From contig NC_083365.1 in assembly GCF_030254825.1 (NCBI RefSeq), forward strand, positions 31,163,754-31,227,753: DNA of 64,000 bases. The letters run 5' to 3'. Position 1 is the first letter of the stretch; each line of letters starts with the position of its first letter. This DNA comes from Meriones unguiculatus (Eukaryota > Chordata > Mammalia > Rodentia > Muridae). Positions 22,389 to 37,700 of the stretch are shown here, piece by piece. The notes beneath the pieces are model-generated. The model made no database searches. It was not told where the DNA came from and saw nothing but the letters and a program-made list of their open reading frames with translations. The translations under genes and the position numbers were made by a program.

Positions 22389-25300
22389 TTTGTATGTAAA
22401 CTAGAAGTACAGTTTGGCAAAAGCAAACAGCCTTCCCAACCAGAAGGAAGAGTAGATAGAAAATGGAAAGAGCCTATTTGAACTGGACTTATGAAGAGAG
22501 GTATAGAATCCTTACCTTCCAGTTCACAAAAGGAAACACGAGCCCCAAAGTGAATAGACCTAGCATCGGTCCCCCACACATGCCAAGGATGCTGAGGGCA
22601 GCCTGTGGAACAAAGCAGACCAGATCAGCTCAACTATCCTACAGAATCTGGAACCTCCACTGACTCCACCCCCCTTCCTTGAACCTTGAATGAACTTCGG
22701 CTGCATTTATTAATTATGGGTTTTCTTCAAATCAATTATGAGTTCATTGTGAAGCATTTTATAAAAAAAAAGAAATAAAAATGTCCACATGCATGCCATT
22801 ACAAACACACATGCTAGGCATATATCTGTGCACATGAGTGTATGTATGGGTATGTAGAGATGTATAAAATAGCAGTTCAGTTTACTTGAAATTATTATTT
22901 TGTTGTAATGGCAAATGGGCTTTCCTTTCTCTTTTCACTTGCCTGGAATGCTCAAAGCCCTGATCTAATTCCCAGAACCATAGAAGGTGTTTGGCTTGCT
23001 TGCTTGTTTGTTAATTTACTAAATCAATACATCTATGACTTGTTTTTCATATCCTAAATGGCTGATCAGCTGTTTTAATTTCGTTTGAAATTTTCTCTCA
23101 TTTGCCTAATAATTATATGCAGCCCGACCACCCATACCGCTTCTAAGATTCTGATTAGTGTATACAGAACTATGAAGAGGCCATCAGACACGCTGTAACT
23201 CCTCTCTTTTATTCCTTTTGGATACATCCCTTAAAGATATCTTAATACCTCTTTTGGATGTTAAGACATTTTGAGTAAAGAATTTCAATATCTCTCACCC
23301 AAAATGACAGACCCAAATAAACCATCTTAGAATTTATAGTCTACCATGAACATAGGTAAAAACATATTTTCTGGAATATCTATAACTATGTCCACGTAAG
23401 TGTAAAGATAACTTAAGAGAAAAATAACAATTTGGCAAGAGAGAGAAAGTATGATTTCAGGATGAAGAGTGTCTGAGACCTCCCGAGAACTGGGAAATAG
23501 AAAGGCACTGAATTGTGCAAATGATCATGTACATAGACACATGCACACACAACAGACATAAAACCACTTTCTCTGCGGCACTTCTATATCTGTAAAAGTA
23601 CTGTGGGGATTTTATATCAGGGCCCAAGGCTTAGAAGGCTCCCAAGACTGTATAAAAGTTTGTTTGCCGTATGCCCACCATGTGTCAGGAAGTCAAGAAG
23701 ATCCACCTGCTTACTCTAGACAATGACTCGCTTAACCCTCACACTTACCCAGCTCACTAACAGTAACCAAAATTTGTAGAAAAGAAATTTGGCGCTAATA
23801 GAAAGACATGCAAGTCTACTTTCATTTGGAGAGTGGACAAAGGCCATATATACATCTGGATTTGTCTGTCTTTAAAATTTTACATTTTTTTTTAACCAAA
23901 AGCACTCCAAAGTATCTTTAAAAAAAATACCAAGATCTGTGTGTGTGTTTGGGGGTGGGGGTCATTGAGGAAGGGTTTCTCTGTGTAACTTCCCTGCCTG
24001 TCCTGGAACTCTCTTTGTGGACCAGGCTGTGAGTTTGAGGCCAGCCTGTTCTACAGAACTAGTTCTAGAACAGTCACTGAGAAACATTGCCTTGAAAAAC
24101 TAAACACTAAAAAGTAAACAGTTAGCTAGATAGATGGGTAGAAGATAGATAATAGATGATTGAGTAAATAATAAATAAATAAATAAATACATCAAGAGCA
24201 CAGATCACCACAGTGCCCTCCTTATATTATGTAAAAAAGAAAATGGCTCTGAGAGGTGCTATGTTTGAATCTCACTGTAACCTGTCACATATCATTAGGA
24301 TTTGATGAATTTTCCATTATTAAGTTATATGCAGTAAACTTTCACCTTCTTCTTGCAGCATAAAAATGTAAAAGACCAAGAGATCTTTCCATTTACTTCA
24401 GCCACAATGTAAGTTCTTTTACTAAATATATGTGCTGCAATATTATTATGGTTTTTTTTGCAGATTCATTTTCAAAGAATTTAATCCCTATTATTTCTTT
24501 AATAAGACAGGGGCATATAAGCTTAAGTTACTTTTCTTCTGTCTTTATTTATTTAGTATTTGTGGCATTTCCTTTGTTGGTGGTAGGATTAATTCATCTG
24601 AATTTTGAAAATAATTACTAGCTATCATGATTGAAAAGTCAATAAAATATTAAAGACATTTATCTCCTCATGAATGTTAGTGTTTGGAGGAAATGGACAA
24701 ATTTGGAATGTCTTGTGCCTCAAAGCAAAAAAGCAACAGAAAATCAATTTAAGAGTTTCTATTTTAAATACATATATATTCAAAATATTCTCTCTGTGTA
24801 TCTGTAGTCTACAAAGGCTTTCATTTTTACCTTCTTTTCGTTGTCAGTCGATATCTTTAATTGGAAGCAAGCTTAAGGCTAGTTTAACTTAGTGTCTACT
24901 TCATGCCCAGACCCTTTCTGAGCTTCTCCTCTAAGTGGAGAATAGGAATTTGTGCTTTAGGGATGGAGCTGCTAATAGGCCTTGGCAATGGAATGTAACC
25001 TTGCTTAAAATGTCAGAAGGGTATCTCATCATACCCACTTTCTGAACCTTTTTCTGGTGAAGATTTAATGTGGATTTTTAAAGAAAACCCAGAGAAGCGT
25101 TTGAGTGGAATGTCACATATTAGGAGAGGTCCCTGGAATGCCCACTGCCCTCACTTCATTTGTCAGTACTATCCCCTGCTAGGGAGCTTTGATTTCTGTG
25201 GCATGGCTTCTCAGTGTTAGAATGCTTAAAATCTAGAGAAAACGTGCTTTAGTTGAGATTTTAAAAAAAGGTGTCTTGAAATTATCCTACCATTATTCTA

Positions 25301-28300
25301 CCCATTAGCAGAGTTCCAGGTAATCCTGGGGGCAAAAGCATATTATATGGAAAAACGTCTTCAGCATTTTAACTTTCACAAATCTTAAAAGGATTTTGAA
25401 TTTTAATCATAATGAAGCTGTCATCACTTCGCTCATTTTAGTATCTTCCTCTTCTGAAGACCTGACTTTAGTAAATGTCAGAACATGGGACCTGAGAAAT
25501 CGGCAAGAGATTAGAAACTAGAAGGCAAAGAACTACAAACCAAAGGTGTCTCACAGGGAGCTCTTCAAGGCCCTCATTAAGGAAAAAGCTTCCTGCTCCT
25601 ATCTGATCCTTCCTTGCATCCTTCAGCGGGGATGCTCATCATTTCAATTGCAACAGCTTTCTTTGCCATTGGATTTCATGCGGCCTTCTGAATACTAATA
25701 TACATTTGATCTCATTTATTAAGGAAATGTCTTATTTGTGAGATGTTCAACACGAGGGTTGACTATGCAAATAATCTCCCTTGGAACGTTTCACAGATTG
25801 AAACTTTTCAGGACACACTTTTTAAATTCCTATGGTAAAACAATACCACAGGACTTGAAAACCAAACTTGAATAAACAAAACACCAAACAGAAACTGAAA
25901 GATTGATGGTGCTCTTATGGCCTGAAAGCTGTGGCCACCAGCATCAACCACAAATACATGCTGTAAGTGCAGTGTGGTTTATTAAACCCAGTCCTATCAT
26001 TCAGGCATGTAGGACTTGAGTTTGTGTTGCCTTCCATACGTAAAATCAGAATCTGAATATCGATTTACTACATTCAAATAGCAAAACATTACAGTGAAAA
26101 AGGAACACTTGTCTTTATTCACTCAGATGTGGGGAGAGAAATGAGCGGATCACTGGAGTGACTCTCTTGGCTCACTCGCCTCTCCTGAGAGACAAGGTAG
26201 GAATTTCCACTGCTAGCCCGCCAGCATCCATGCTGTGCCAACTGTGTGTCACACATTTTAACTAGTCTAGTCCCTTGGGCCAGAATACTCAGCTGAACAA
26301 GAACAGAGGGATGAGTACAACTGTTATAACTCACTCACTATAGGTACAATTTCTTTCCATCGGTCACTCGGGGTGTCTTTGCCTCCTCCAGAACCCGCCA
26401 CACCTTAATTACAAATGAGCTAAAACAAAACAAAACAAAACAAAACAAAAAAAACCCTATCTCTCAAGAAGGAGGAGATAGTAAGACCTAGAGAGGACAC
26501 GGGCTCCACAAGGGCATCAAGAGAACCAAAAAATCTGGGCAAAGAGGTCTTTTCTGAGACTGATACTCCAACCAAAGATCATGCATGGAGATAACCTAGA
26601 ACCACTGCTCAGATGTAGCCCATGGCAGCTCAGTCTCCAAGTGGGTACCCTAGTAAAGGGAACAGGGGCTGTCTTTTACATGAACTCAGTGGCTGGCTCT
26701 TTGATTACCTTCTCCTGAATGGGGACCAGCCATGCCAGGCCACTGAGGAACATAATGCAATCAGTCCTGATGAGACCTGATAGTCTAGGGTCAGATGGAA
26801 GGGGAAGAGAACCTCCCCTATCAGTGGACTTGGAGAGGGGCATAGGTGGAGATGAGGGCTTGGAAGGGAATGAGGGAGGGGGCTGCAGCTGGGATACAAT
26901 GTGTATAAACTGTAAATTATATAAAAATATTTCAGAAACTCATAGTTTCACCAAACTGAACAGGATGATATGTTTATTTGTTTAGTAACTACTGATCACA
27001 CTGAGAAAGGGAAAACAAACGATCTTAAGACATTAGAGGAAATGTGAGAACACATGTTCTATGAACTGAGAAAATAAAACCATTAAAAGTCATCCTATTG
27101 CTACTTTCACCTTCTGAAAGTAAGTTTTGGTTGAAATTTTCATGTATGTTTCCTATGGATCTGGTATCTTCCAATACTAACTTTGGGCCTTGGAGTAACA
27201 GACACAGTGTTAGAAGGAATAACAGGGAAAAGTCTGCTGTGAAATCAAACGTCTTTTCCCTCTTTCATTACCTGTACAACACTCCCCATGAAGGATGCAA
27301 CCACAGCCATGGAGGTACACGCTATGCCAAAAAAGAGACCTGAAAGAAAGAACACGTACAATGATACATTTCCTGGAGGGCTTCCCTGAGCACTCTGCAC
27401 TGTGTCCAGCTCAAGTCCTACTGGAGAACCATAGAAGGAAAATCTTCTATACACAGACAGAACAGCCTTCACTCGGGACTTTAGTAACCTCCCCTCAGGG
27501 CAAATGGACTGGCATCGTCATAGTAACCTCCCCTCAGGGCAAATGGACTGGCGTCGTCATGGACCTAAAGACTTCCCTCTAGCGTTCTAAAAGCCTGTCA
27601 TGTGAAACAACTTGAATGAGGAAATGGTCCAAGGAAATCTAAGCTAATTTTGTGGGCGCCAGTTCCAGGTCAGCCACTCAGCAGAAATAAACTGAAGGAG
27701 AAGCTACTAGGCTCTTTTAAATATGCCCAGATTTTCACCTTTAATGTGATAAATCAGCATTAACACATTCTGCCCACAGGCTCAAAAGTCTGAAAGCTTT
27801 TCTGGTGTTTCCCCTTTGGTGTTTTGTTCACTACATCTTTATGGTCCTTAGTAATGCTACAGCATTATTACAAGTAACAGTTGATTTGTTCATATGTAAC
27901 ATCAGTGTTTGTTTACACATCACCACAAGGAGCTTCAGGTACCACACTCCTCTGATGTCACACAGCTTGACATTTAAGTCATTGCATTTTTGTAGTGACT
28001 TTTAAAGATTATTTGTTCTTTTAAAAAAAATCATTGTTTTTACACATTCATATTTTTAAAAAATATTCTAAGGACATGTTCCTATAATTACTCATCAACA
28101 GAATGAGAAAGAGAAAGAAAGAGCCACAGATAGTAATAGGTACAGTGGCAGCTTTACTTTTGGTCTTCTTAGTTAGTGTGATCACCGATCACCAGTTTTT
28201 ACAGTCAACTTGGAAAAAAAAATATCTAGAATCACTTAGGAAGGGAATCTCAAAGAGGGATTGTCTAGACAAAGTTGGTCCTTGGCATGTGTCTTGCAGA

Positions 28301-28326
28301 TTATCTTAGTTTAATTGATATAGGAA

Positions 28327-28366
<40 letters not shown>

Positions 28367-30473
28367 TGGGTAGTTCCATTCTCTGAATAGACCATTCTGA
28401 CCTATATAAAATGGAGAAAGGAAGCTGAACACGCCTGTATATACTCATTCTCTCTACTCTTGGCTGTAAGGCTAACTAGTTGTTTCTTGTTCCTGCCCCC
28501 TTGGCTTCCCTGTAATGAAGGACAATAACCAGTGAGCTAAAATGAAGGCTTTTTCTCCTGAGTTGTATTTGTTATGCTAGTTTATTCAAGAAGAGGAAAT
28601 GAAACCAAATCACCTAAAGATCCATACTGCTCCCACATTGATTCACCTTTGTTAAATTCTCACCAACGGTTGGGCATGTTGCCATATATTGAGTTTATAA
28701 AGTCAAAATCTTATTCTCTGCCCGAAGGCTCACATTCTGAAAAAGGACTACATTAAAGATAACTAAAAATGTACCCAAAATTAATTTCTCAAGTTGATAG
28801 CAGCTTTATTCATAATAGCCAGAACTGGGAAAAACCTAGATATCCCTCAACCAAAGAATGGATACAGAAATTGTGGTACCTTTACACAATGGAATACTAC
28901 TCAGCTATTAAAAACAAGGAAATCACAAAATTTCCAGACAAATGAATGGAACTAGAAAAGATCATCCTGAGTGAGGTAACCCAGAACCAGAAAGACACTT
29001 GTGGTAGATACTCACTTATACGCAGATTTAGCCAGGATAAACATACTAAAATCTACAGAACTAAAGAAACTAAACAACATAGAGGACCCTAGGAGGGATG
29101 CTTAATTCTCTTTCAGAAGGCAAATAGGACAGACACCAGAAGCAGCAGAAGAGAAAGAACAGGACAGGAGCCTACCATAGATGTCCTCTGAAAGACTCCA
29201 CCTAGCAGAGGTTCAAAACAGATGCAGAGACTCACAGCCGAACTTTGGGCAGAGTGTGGGAAGAACCTGGAGGGGACAGAGGTTCCACAAGGACACCAAG
29301 AAAGTCAACAAATATGCCCAGGATGCAGCTGCAGAGACTGATGCTCTAACCAAAGACCATGCATGGGAGGACCTAAACCCCCTGCTCAGATGTTGCCCAT
29401 AGGCAGCTCAATCTCCAAGTGGGTTCCCTAGTAAGGGGAGCAGGGACTGTCTCTGACATGAACATGGTTGCTTCTATTTGACCCCCCCCCACCCTCTCAG
29501 GGCAATCTTGCCAGCCCACACAGGTATAGGATACAGGAAGTGCTGATGAGACTTGATAGACTAGGGTAAGACAGTAGGGGAGGAGAACTCGTGCTTTCAG
29601 TGGACTAGGGAAGAGGAAAGTGGGAAGAGGGATAGAAGGCGGGACTGAGAGGAGACGAGGGAGGGGACTACAATCGAGATATAAACTGAATAAATTGCAA
29701 AATATTTTTTTTAAAAAATGAAAATAAGGAATAGTACATGTGCATTTCTTCATTGCTAAATCAGTTCCAATGACGAGATAAAACAGTTATAGAAATAACA
29801 TCTTCCTCACTCATACTTTTTCATGAATATCTACTAATAGTTGGGGATTGCACCAGCCACACTGCCCATTCACCCTCTGGGATATCTAATCAATGCAGTG
29901 TAAAATTCCACACACACAGACTTCACTTATTGAGCAATATGTGATTGCATACATCTAACCTTGTCCTAGTATAAATAAAGAAAAAAAATTAAGTTATCCT
30001 ATCATTCATGCTTACATGAGGCCACAAAGATTAAAACATATATAATGAATATTTCTGGAAACAATTCACCAGATAATCAGAAAAATGTCACTTAAAATCA
30101 ATCAATCTCATTTTACTACAAAGATTACATAGAATCATTTAAGCAAAGAAAAATAAATGTAAAGGAAATAAAAATTGATTCAACGAAAACACAAACACGT
30201 AAGAGCCAACACCGAGATGTTCTTATGAAAATAAAGCCAGATGCAACAGCTAAGCATCTCATATAGGTGTGAAACCTTGAGAGCTAGCAGAGCACACCTG
30301 CTGAAGAACAAAGAGTAGAGGTTCTTAAAAGGATTGTATAAGATTATTTCTAATTATCTCAAACTGAAGCGTCCCAGGACCATCCACTAATGCGCGGTAG
30401 TTGATATTCCAAATTCGTGGCTTTTTTTCTTACATTCACTTAAGCATGACTGAAGTATTAAACTGTAAGTAAG

Positions 30474-30527
<54 letters not shown>

Positions 30528-31683
30528 ACTTGTACTAAACATACACAGATTCTACAAAACCTGGGTCACAGCGGGACTCCATTCATATGAAATTCTAGAA
30601 AAGTAAAAATCTACAGTAGAAATAAAAACCTGGTTGTTGCTTTCCTCTAGAGGTAGCTGAGAGCGGATGATAATGAGAGAAGTCATGGGAAAACATTCAT
30701 GATGATGTATCTTAGTAAGTAATTGGGTTTCACAGGTAGATGTGTGTGCTGCCTAAATGTATGTCAACATGACGCAAGTTAGAGTCATTGGAGAGGAGGG
30801 AGCCTAAATTGAGAAAATATTTCTGTAGGATTGGGCTATCGGCAACTAGAAGGGTGATTTCTTAATTAACGATTAATGTGACCATGTGGATGGGGCCATT
30901 TCTAAGCAGGTGGTCCTGGGTTCTCAAGAAAGCAAGTCAGTAAACAGTACCCCTCTGCTGCTCAGCATCAACCCCTGCCTCCAGGTTCCAACCTTGTTTG
31001 AGTGCTGGTCCTTACTTCCTTCTCTGATGAACTGTTATGTAAAAATGTGAACTTGCTTTTGGTCATATGGCGTTTCATCACAACAACAGTAACCCCAGCT
31101 TAGGACAACACATTTGTCAAAACTCAACACGTATGTACTTAAAAGTTGTCCATTACATTCTAAGGTCATTTTTTTTATTAAACTTCTTGAAACAGATAAT
31201 TCATAATATTCAAGCTAAATAATTATGGAAAATGAAGTGATGTTTGCAACTTACTTTTAAATAACTAAACGGTATAATAGATAAATGGATTGACAAAAAG
31301 CTGGATGAATATGTAAAAAAGTTTACAAAAAAATTAATGGAGACTCATATATTTATATGAGGGTATTGATATGTTGCCACAGTATATCTTTTATAATAAA
31401 GTGTAAGGAGCAAAACATAAGGGCAAAAGTAAAAATAACTATTGTGAAGAGATTTTCATTTGAGGCAAGTTCAAAGAAAATATTGAGAGAAATATTTCAA
31501 GAATGCAGAGGTAAAAACTATGACAAAAACAACAAATAAAAGTTATAAATTAGTGAAACAAACAGCTAAAATAAGAACAAAGAAGTGAATAATAAAACCG
31601 TTATATACAATAAGCACACTTTTATAAAATCCAATTTAAATTTTGTGAGTAGGCAAGCGTTGGGTAAATGGCTGTGTATGAAC

Positions 31684-31719
<36 letters not shown>

Positions 31720-34700
31720 TACATAACAATTTCACACTGATATAAAACAGTTTAAAAACTGTAGTTTGTGGCCGTACCACTCTGAATTTAAGATCTGATC
31801 TTATCTTGGCAGCTAAGCGTGATGAACGTGATGAAGCCTGGTAAGTACTTGCATAGGAGAAAATTTTGTGAGAAAATTATATCATTCACAATATCAACGA
31901 AAAGAAAAGGAACAGGAAAGGCTAGAAAGAAAGATAAGGAAAAAAGGATAGAGGTGAGAGGGAGGCAATTTGACGCTGCATATGAGGTAGTGCAGAGAAA
32001 GCAACTATAATTAAAAAGAAACCTCAAGGCCTGTCCTGAGGGCAAGACTCCACCCATCAAATGCTCTAAGTTGTGAAAACGCAAATGTCTTTGAAAATAT
32101 TCAGGGGTGAGCATGACATTATAGGGGTTCCATGATTGCAAACAACTGCAGAGGAGTTTCTGCCAAGATCAACTGCTAAGACAAACAGATGACCCTGGAT
32201 TCAGGCACAAAGAAGAATGAAAATTTCTTTTCATGTTGAGAAATTGATGGAAATGGAGAAAGAAAGAAGTTATGGTTGGTGAAAGTGTTCAAAATATATG
32301 ATACTTGAAAACAATGTCTTTATGACGCTCATTGCCATGTACAATAACCATACACTAAGAAAGTAACAAGAATATAAATGAAATCATTAACCATTGAATT
32401 AAATATTGTATAATCATTGAACTCCTACATTTTTAAAGCACACATAGGAAAATCACACAATGTGGAGTCCTGCATGAAAACAACCAGAAACAGGATTATA
32501 TTTAGGTATAATTTTAATTACAAACTGAATTACTCCTCTAAATTAGCTGTACTTTCTATATTGAGCATATTTGTTACATAATTTATTTGTACCTTAAAAG
32601 CAGCAAATGTGGAGGCTGGAGAAGTAAATGCTTATTAATTCAGAGCACAAACTGCTCCTGCAGAGCACTTGAGTCCAGTTTCCAGCACTCACTTCAGGTA
32701 GTTCACAATTGCCTGTTCCAAGGGAGCTGACAGCTTATGGGCACTACTCTCAAGTGTACAAACCCATACTCAGACATACACACATACATATACTAATCAA
32801 AAATAAAAATCAAGCTGTAAAAAAAGCAAGAAAGTTGGTGAAAATATAATCCAACATGGTAACTGCTTCAGTGGTTAATATATGCAGTTTTAATAATAAA
32901 AATGTCAATGAGAATTTCATTCCTGCATATATTTCAATTATATTAAACTACCACTCTCTTCCTCCAGCTACTCCTGGCTCCTCCCCAAACTTCCCTCCCA
33001 ATTTCAAGTCCACTTTATTATTTTTTTAGTAACTCACTGGGTCCAATTAGTGCTGTCAATATACTTGTGAGTGTGAAGGCATCCATTGTTGCATGATTAA
33101 CCATGTTTAGAGACATCGCAAAAGAAAATTTAATCTCCCTCACCAAACAACCATCAATTGTCAGTCATCGATATCACACCCTGCCCACCCCCAAGCTCAG
33201 GGAATATCTGGATGGGGGTGGGGCAGAAATATTATAAGAGCCAGAAGTTGACGGGAACTACAGCAAAACTGTCATGTAGGCATGACAGGACCTCTGCACT
33301 CATGAACTCACATGAACTGTAGTTGACTGTGCACAAGATCTGCATGAGATCATGCCAGTCAACATCCCAGCATGGATGAGTGAGGAATAAATAAACCCAC
33401 ACCTCTAGCTGAGGAAATTATATGCAACTTTTAGTACCACAAGGCACACTCATTCATTGGTATCAAGAGATAATTATTAGATAAAGTGGCCGGTCATACT
33501 GAACAGAGCATCTCCTCATATGAAACATTTGGTAGGATCAACTCAGCATTGTCAAGACACACTGATATGAAGAGATTAAAGCACTACATAATCAAAAAGA
33601 GTAAGGCCAGGGCAAAGTAAACTAGCTAGTCATTCCTTCCATTCTATTGAGGATTTCAGAAGCCTGAGAATCTACAAGTTTCTGTCTCCGTATGAATTTA
33701 TGTTTAGTCATGAATCCTGAACAGCAATGCAAGATTCGGATATTTGGCCCAACTAACTTTCATAATATGTAGTCAAATATTTCCACCAGCTATACCTACA
33801 TAAGCCTTTACTGATCCAGGTACTCAGCTTGTCGGAGACGTGTGGAAAACAGCTCTTGACAAAATCCTCAAAGGTCACTGTTGCTAAAGCATTGATGCTG
33901 GCAGCCACTGTGCTACAGAAAGAAAAACAAAGCAAAACAAACAAACAAACAAACAAGAAAATGGTCTGAACTAAAAAGAATGCGTTATAGGTTCACCTTA
34001 TTATCTAAGAGAGTCAGGTAACAAATACAGAGCCTTGTGAAACAGATATCAACATATGTTTATGTTTTAGAACTCAGTGAATTACATGACCTGTTGACTC
34101 ATCATTCAAACTCTCTATGCAAATACTCTCTGAAAGAAGCTAAGTTTTTTTTTTTTTATAACTCTCATTAATTTTCCTTGACAGTATGGTAACAAATAGC
34201 AAGCAATAGTAGACGAAGTTTTCACACATACACCAATGTTTGTGCATGAGTGCGTGTATATCCAGAGAGGAGTGTCTCTCTGTTGGAAGCAACAAAGTAG
34301 TAAGGATTCTAAACCAAAAGTAAGTGCAGTTTTTATTAATTAACAACTTGTTTATCTGTGTATCTGTTTATGCATATGTAAGTGTTAAAAACCATAATCC
34401 TGACCATCTATCTTGGAATATAAAAATCCAACAATCAATTTTGCAACGTTTTGCAGTTGTGAAATTATAGTGAAGGGCTGTTACAAGTTATCCCAAATCT
34501 GATAGAAGATGGTCCTTTTTAAAAGTCTCCAAGCGAGTGCCCTAGTCAGGGGAGCAGGGGCTGTCTCCAGCACGAACTCAGTGGCTGGCTCTCTGATCAT
34601 CTCCCCCTGAGGAATGGAGCTTTCCCAGGCCACAGAGGAAGACAATGCAGCCAGGCCTAATGAGACCTTATAGGCTAGGGTCAGATAGAAGTGGATGAGG

Positions 34701-37700
34701 CCCTCCCCTACGAGTGGACTAGGGGAGGGGCATAGGGAGAGAAGACCAAGGGAGGGTATGACTGGGAGAAGACAAAGGAGGGGGCTACAGCCTGATACAA
34801 AGTGAATAATTTGTAATAATAAATAAATAAATAATGATGGTTTGAAAGAGTGAGAAAAATTCATGAAAAGTAGGTGAAAGCTCTAAGAGGATAAACAGAA
34901 AATCATGAGCATACACCTTGAGGTGCAAGAGACATCATTGCCTTCTACAGCTTGAAGCTTCAAGAGAGTCTGGAAAGGAGAAAGAAAGGAGAGCCTGGGA
35001 AAGAGCATAGACTGTAACCAGCTCACAGAGTCCCTCTCTGACTTCATTAAACTGAGTCTAAATAGACCTGTCAAAGCATCAGAAAGTTGGTGTGTGTTTG
35101 TTTGTTTTTGCAAAATCATCTAAAAGCTTATTTTAATTCCTCACATAGAGCAAGAATTTTTCTAGCTAGTTCAATATATAACTAAATGAAATTTAAAAGG
35201 TGAAAAAACCACCCAAGAATGGTTCCTTTAACGAATATAATAAAATGATTTCAACTTCTATTATTTGTCATTGCTTACAAAATGTAGTTATATAGGGAAA
35301 CAAAAGAATATAATTAGTAGAAATGAAAAAACTTCAAAAATATTTGTGGTTTTAATAATTTGAGGGAAAATATCCCAGAAAATCAACTAGAAATAACTGA
35401 TATAAAACCCTCAATATACAGAAAATCATGTAAAAAAACCTAAAAGCTTCTGATACATATTACATTATATGTTGTATTCATTAAAAGCCCTGACATCATT
35501 TCAGCTATAGACCAGCAGATGAAAAGAATACAAAGGAAGATTTCTAAAATGGTTGAAATATATAGGAGAAATAGGATGAAATAAAAAGTAATACTTGAAG
35601 TCATCGGTAAAAAGATGGATTATTTACTAATAATTAAGACAAATGACTGATAATTTTGAGGGAAAATATATTACATTCTCTATTTTTATATTACATATAT
35701 TTAGTAATTTTAATACTTAATACCATAACAAACATACTATATGTCATTCATAATTATAGAATAGATTTCCTTCCTGAACAAATTATGAACCAAAGAAAAC
35801 ACATTATCAAATATAATTTATAATGTCAATATCTCAAAAATTTCGTGTCAGCAGGGTAGCATGCTTACAGGGTCATATTCCTGGAAGCAACCCTTTATAA
35901 GACAATATAATGGAGTATATAAGTCAAGTTGAAGCTTCAGTATAAGCCTGATGAAGACAGAAAAGACGGCAGCATGCGCTGGTCATTGGAATAAGCTACA
36001 GGTAGCTGGAAAAGCCAGCTTGGGGCAACAGCAAGGTCACAGAGTTGGAACTGCTCAAATCCTAGGGAGCCCATCTTCTAGTGGGATGCCTCAGGGATGG
36101 AATTTTCGGATTTATTGTCTGCAGTGCTGAGTCCTGATCTTGTCCTTGGCTCATCACTCCTTTTGTGTGTCCCACAAGAATTTGAAAGATGGAACTTTAT
36201 TTGTTTTTCAGGTTCTTACAGCTGAGTTTTCCCTGACCATTGTGGAGAGAACTCAGGCTTTTGGTCCATGCTGTGGCAATGAAAATGGTTGCGTCTTTTT
36301 GTGATGGAATGAATATAGACAAAGTTGAAAAAAATATCTAGGAAGGTTCAAAGCATATGTGAAAATTACTCCTGCATCCTGCCTCCACACTTTATTCACT
36401 ATTCATAGGGAAGTTGTCTCCCTCATCCTTGTTAAATCTGTTTGCTTCTCTGCAAACTGATGAGAATGTGAGTAAAGCTTCTCCCGCACCTGCTATGTGA
36501 TACCAATGATCAAACAGAAATGCAGCATTGCAGTAGGCCAACTGACACTTAGCAGGTGCTCTGTAGACAACTGCTTATGACCATCTTCATTCCGGTCAGT
36601 TCATTATCACTACCACTGCTACCATCACCTTCATCTTGTCAACATACGAACCTCAGAGTTCCACTAAAGGCACAAGCCACAAAGAGTCCTGGTAGCCCTG
36701 GCATAGTGGCAAAAATCTCCATGACAAAGTATGGCATCAGCTAGAAATAAAATTAAAAAAAAAAAAACAGAGAGGGAGGGAGGGAGGGAGGGGAGAGAAT
36801 GGTATTAATAGACATCTCAGCAATATCTGAAATATTGGAATATGAATTCCAGCAAAAGGAGATGAGAAATTTATTTCCCAGTGTCTTCAATGTGTGAATT
36901 TTTCTTGTCTGTTTTGTCTGAATTTAGAATTAAGCTCTTAAAAACCATTCTTTAATGTATGTACTTCAGGGAAACTAGCTATAGCCCAGCTCGTGGGGAA
37001 GGACATGATGCATGATACAATACACATGAAGAGAAAAGGGGAGTGAATGCTTCTTGTGTATGTAGTCTAAGTTTTCAAAACCACATTTGGTGCTCTACAC
37101 TTTCATGATATATTTGTGCTATGCTAGGAACATTTGATAATAGGCATTTTGAGAATAAGAACTGTTTGTTTAATTTTATTATTTACTATAACCTCATATA
37201 GACCAGAGTATCCTCTCAAATTCCCTATATAACCAATGTTAGCCTTAAACTCCTAATCCTTCTTCTTCACTTTTAAATACTATAATTCCAAGTACATGAC
37301 TCCATGCTCATTTTGCTCAATTTTCAACTAAACAATCATTAGTAAACCTCAAACAATGTAGAAAAAGAAGATAAAGTATCATCAACAGCCAAACCCCTGG
37401 ATTCAAACTTAGGTTCTACTTAGCCTTAGCCTGTCTTCAGACTCTGTCCTCATAAACAAGGAGATGTGACCTCTTTCTGTTGGCCCATGTCTGCATATTA
37501 GAATGCACAATGAGTGATGTCATCCAGGAGTTCAAGTAAGAAGCCAGAGGCCTGTACTTCACCAGTGGATGAAGATCCAGGCAGAATAAAGACGATGCCT
37601 CTACTATATAAACTATTCCAGACACTCTGCTGTGAAATGAAAAAGCACATACCTGGTCCGGTGCTGAGACAGCACCAGAAGTCCAAGGGTCACAGTCTTT

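Larger units (their letters stand above)
20024..22515 (-). other. Slc5a12 intron 11
   Basis: 2492 bp. It holds an antisense ID/B4-like SINE (20190-20342), two antisense L1 3' fragments (20990-21290, 21995-22335) and a TTTA repeat. Confidence 0.9.
22603..27271 (-). other. Slc5a12 intron 10
   Basis: 4669 bp. It holds an inverted B1 pair (23955-24105) and an L1 tail (26455-26935). The remaining sequence is AT-rich without named repeats. Confidence 0.9.
27340..33799 (-). other. Slc5a12 intron 9
   Basis: 6460 bp. It holds a 39-bp tandem duplication near exon 10, CA and TA microsatellites, an L1 3' end (28785-29715), a rodent interspersed repeat (30745-31110) and a B2/B3 SINE (32608-32830). Confidence 0.9.

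Noticed and set aside
29373..29753. 126-codon minus ORF, and similar minus ORFs at 34481-34864 and 62604-62993
   Set aside because: These are antisense readings of the purine-rich L1 3' UTR. The same residues recur at each L1 tail.
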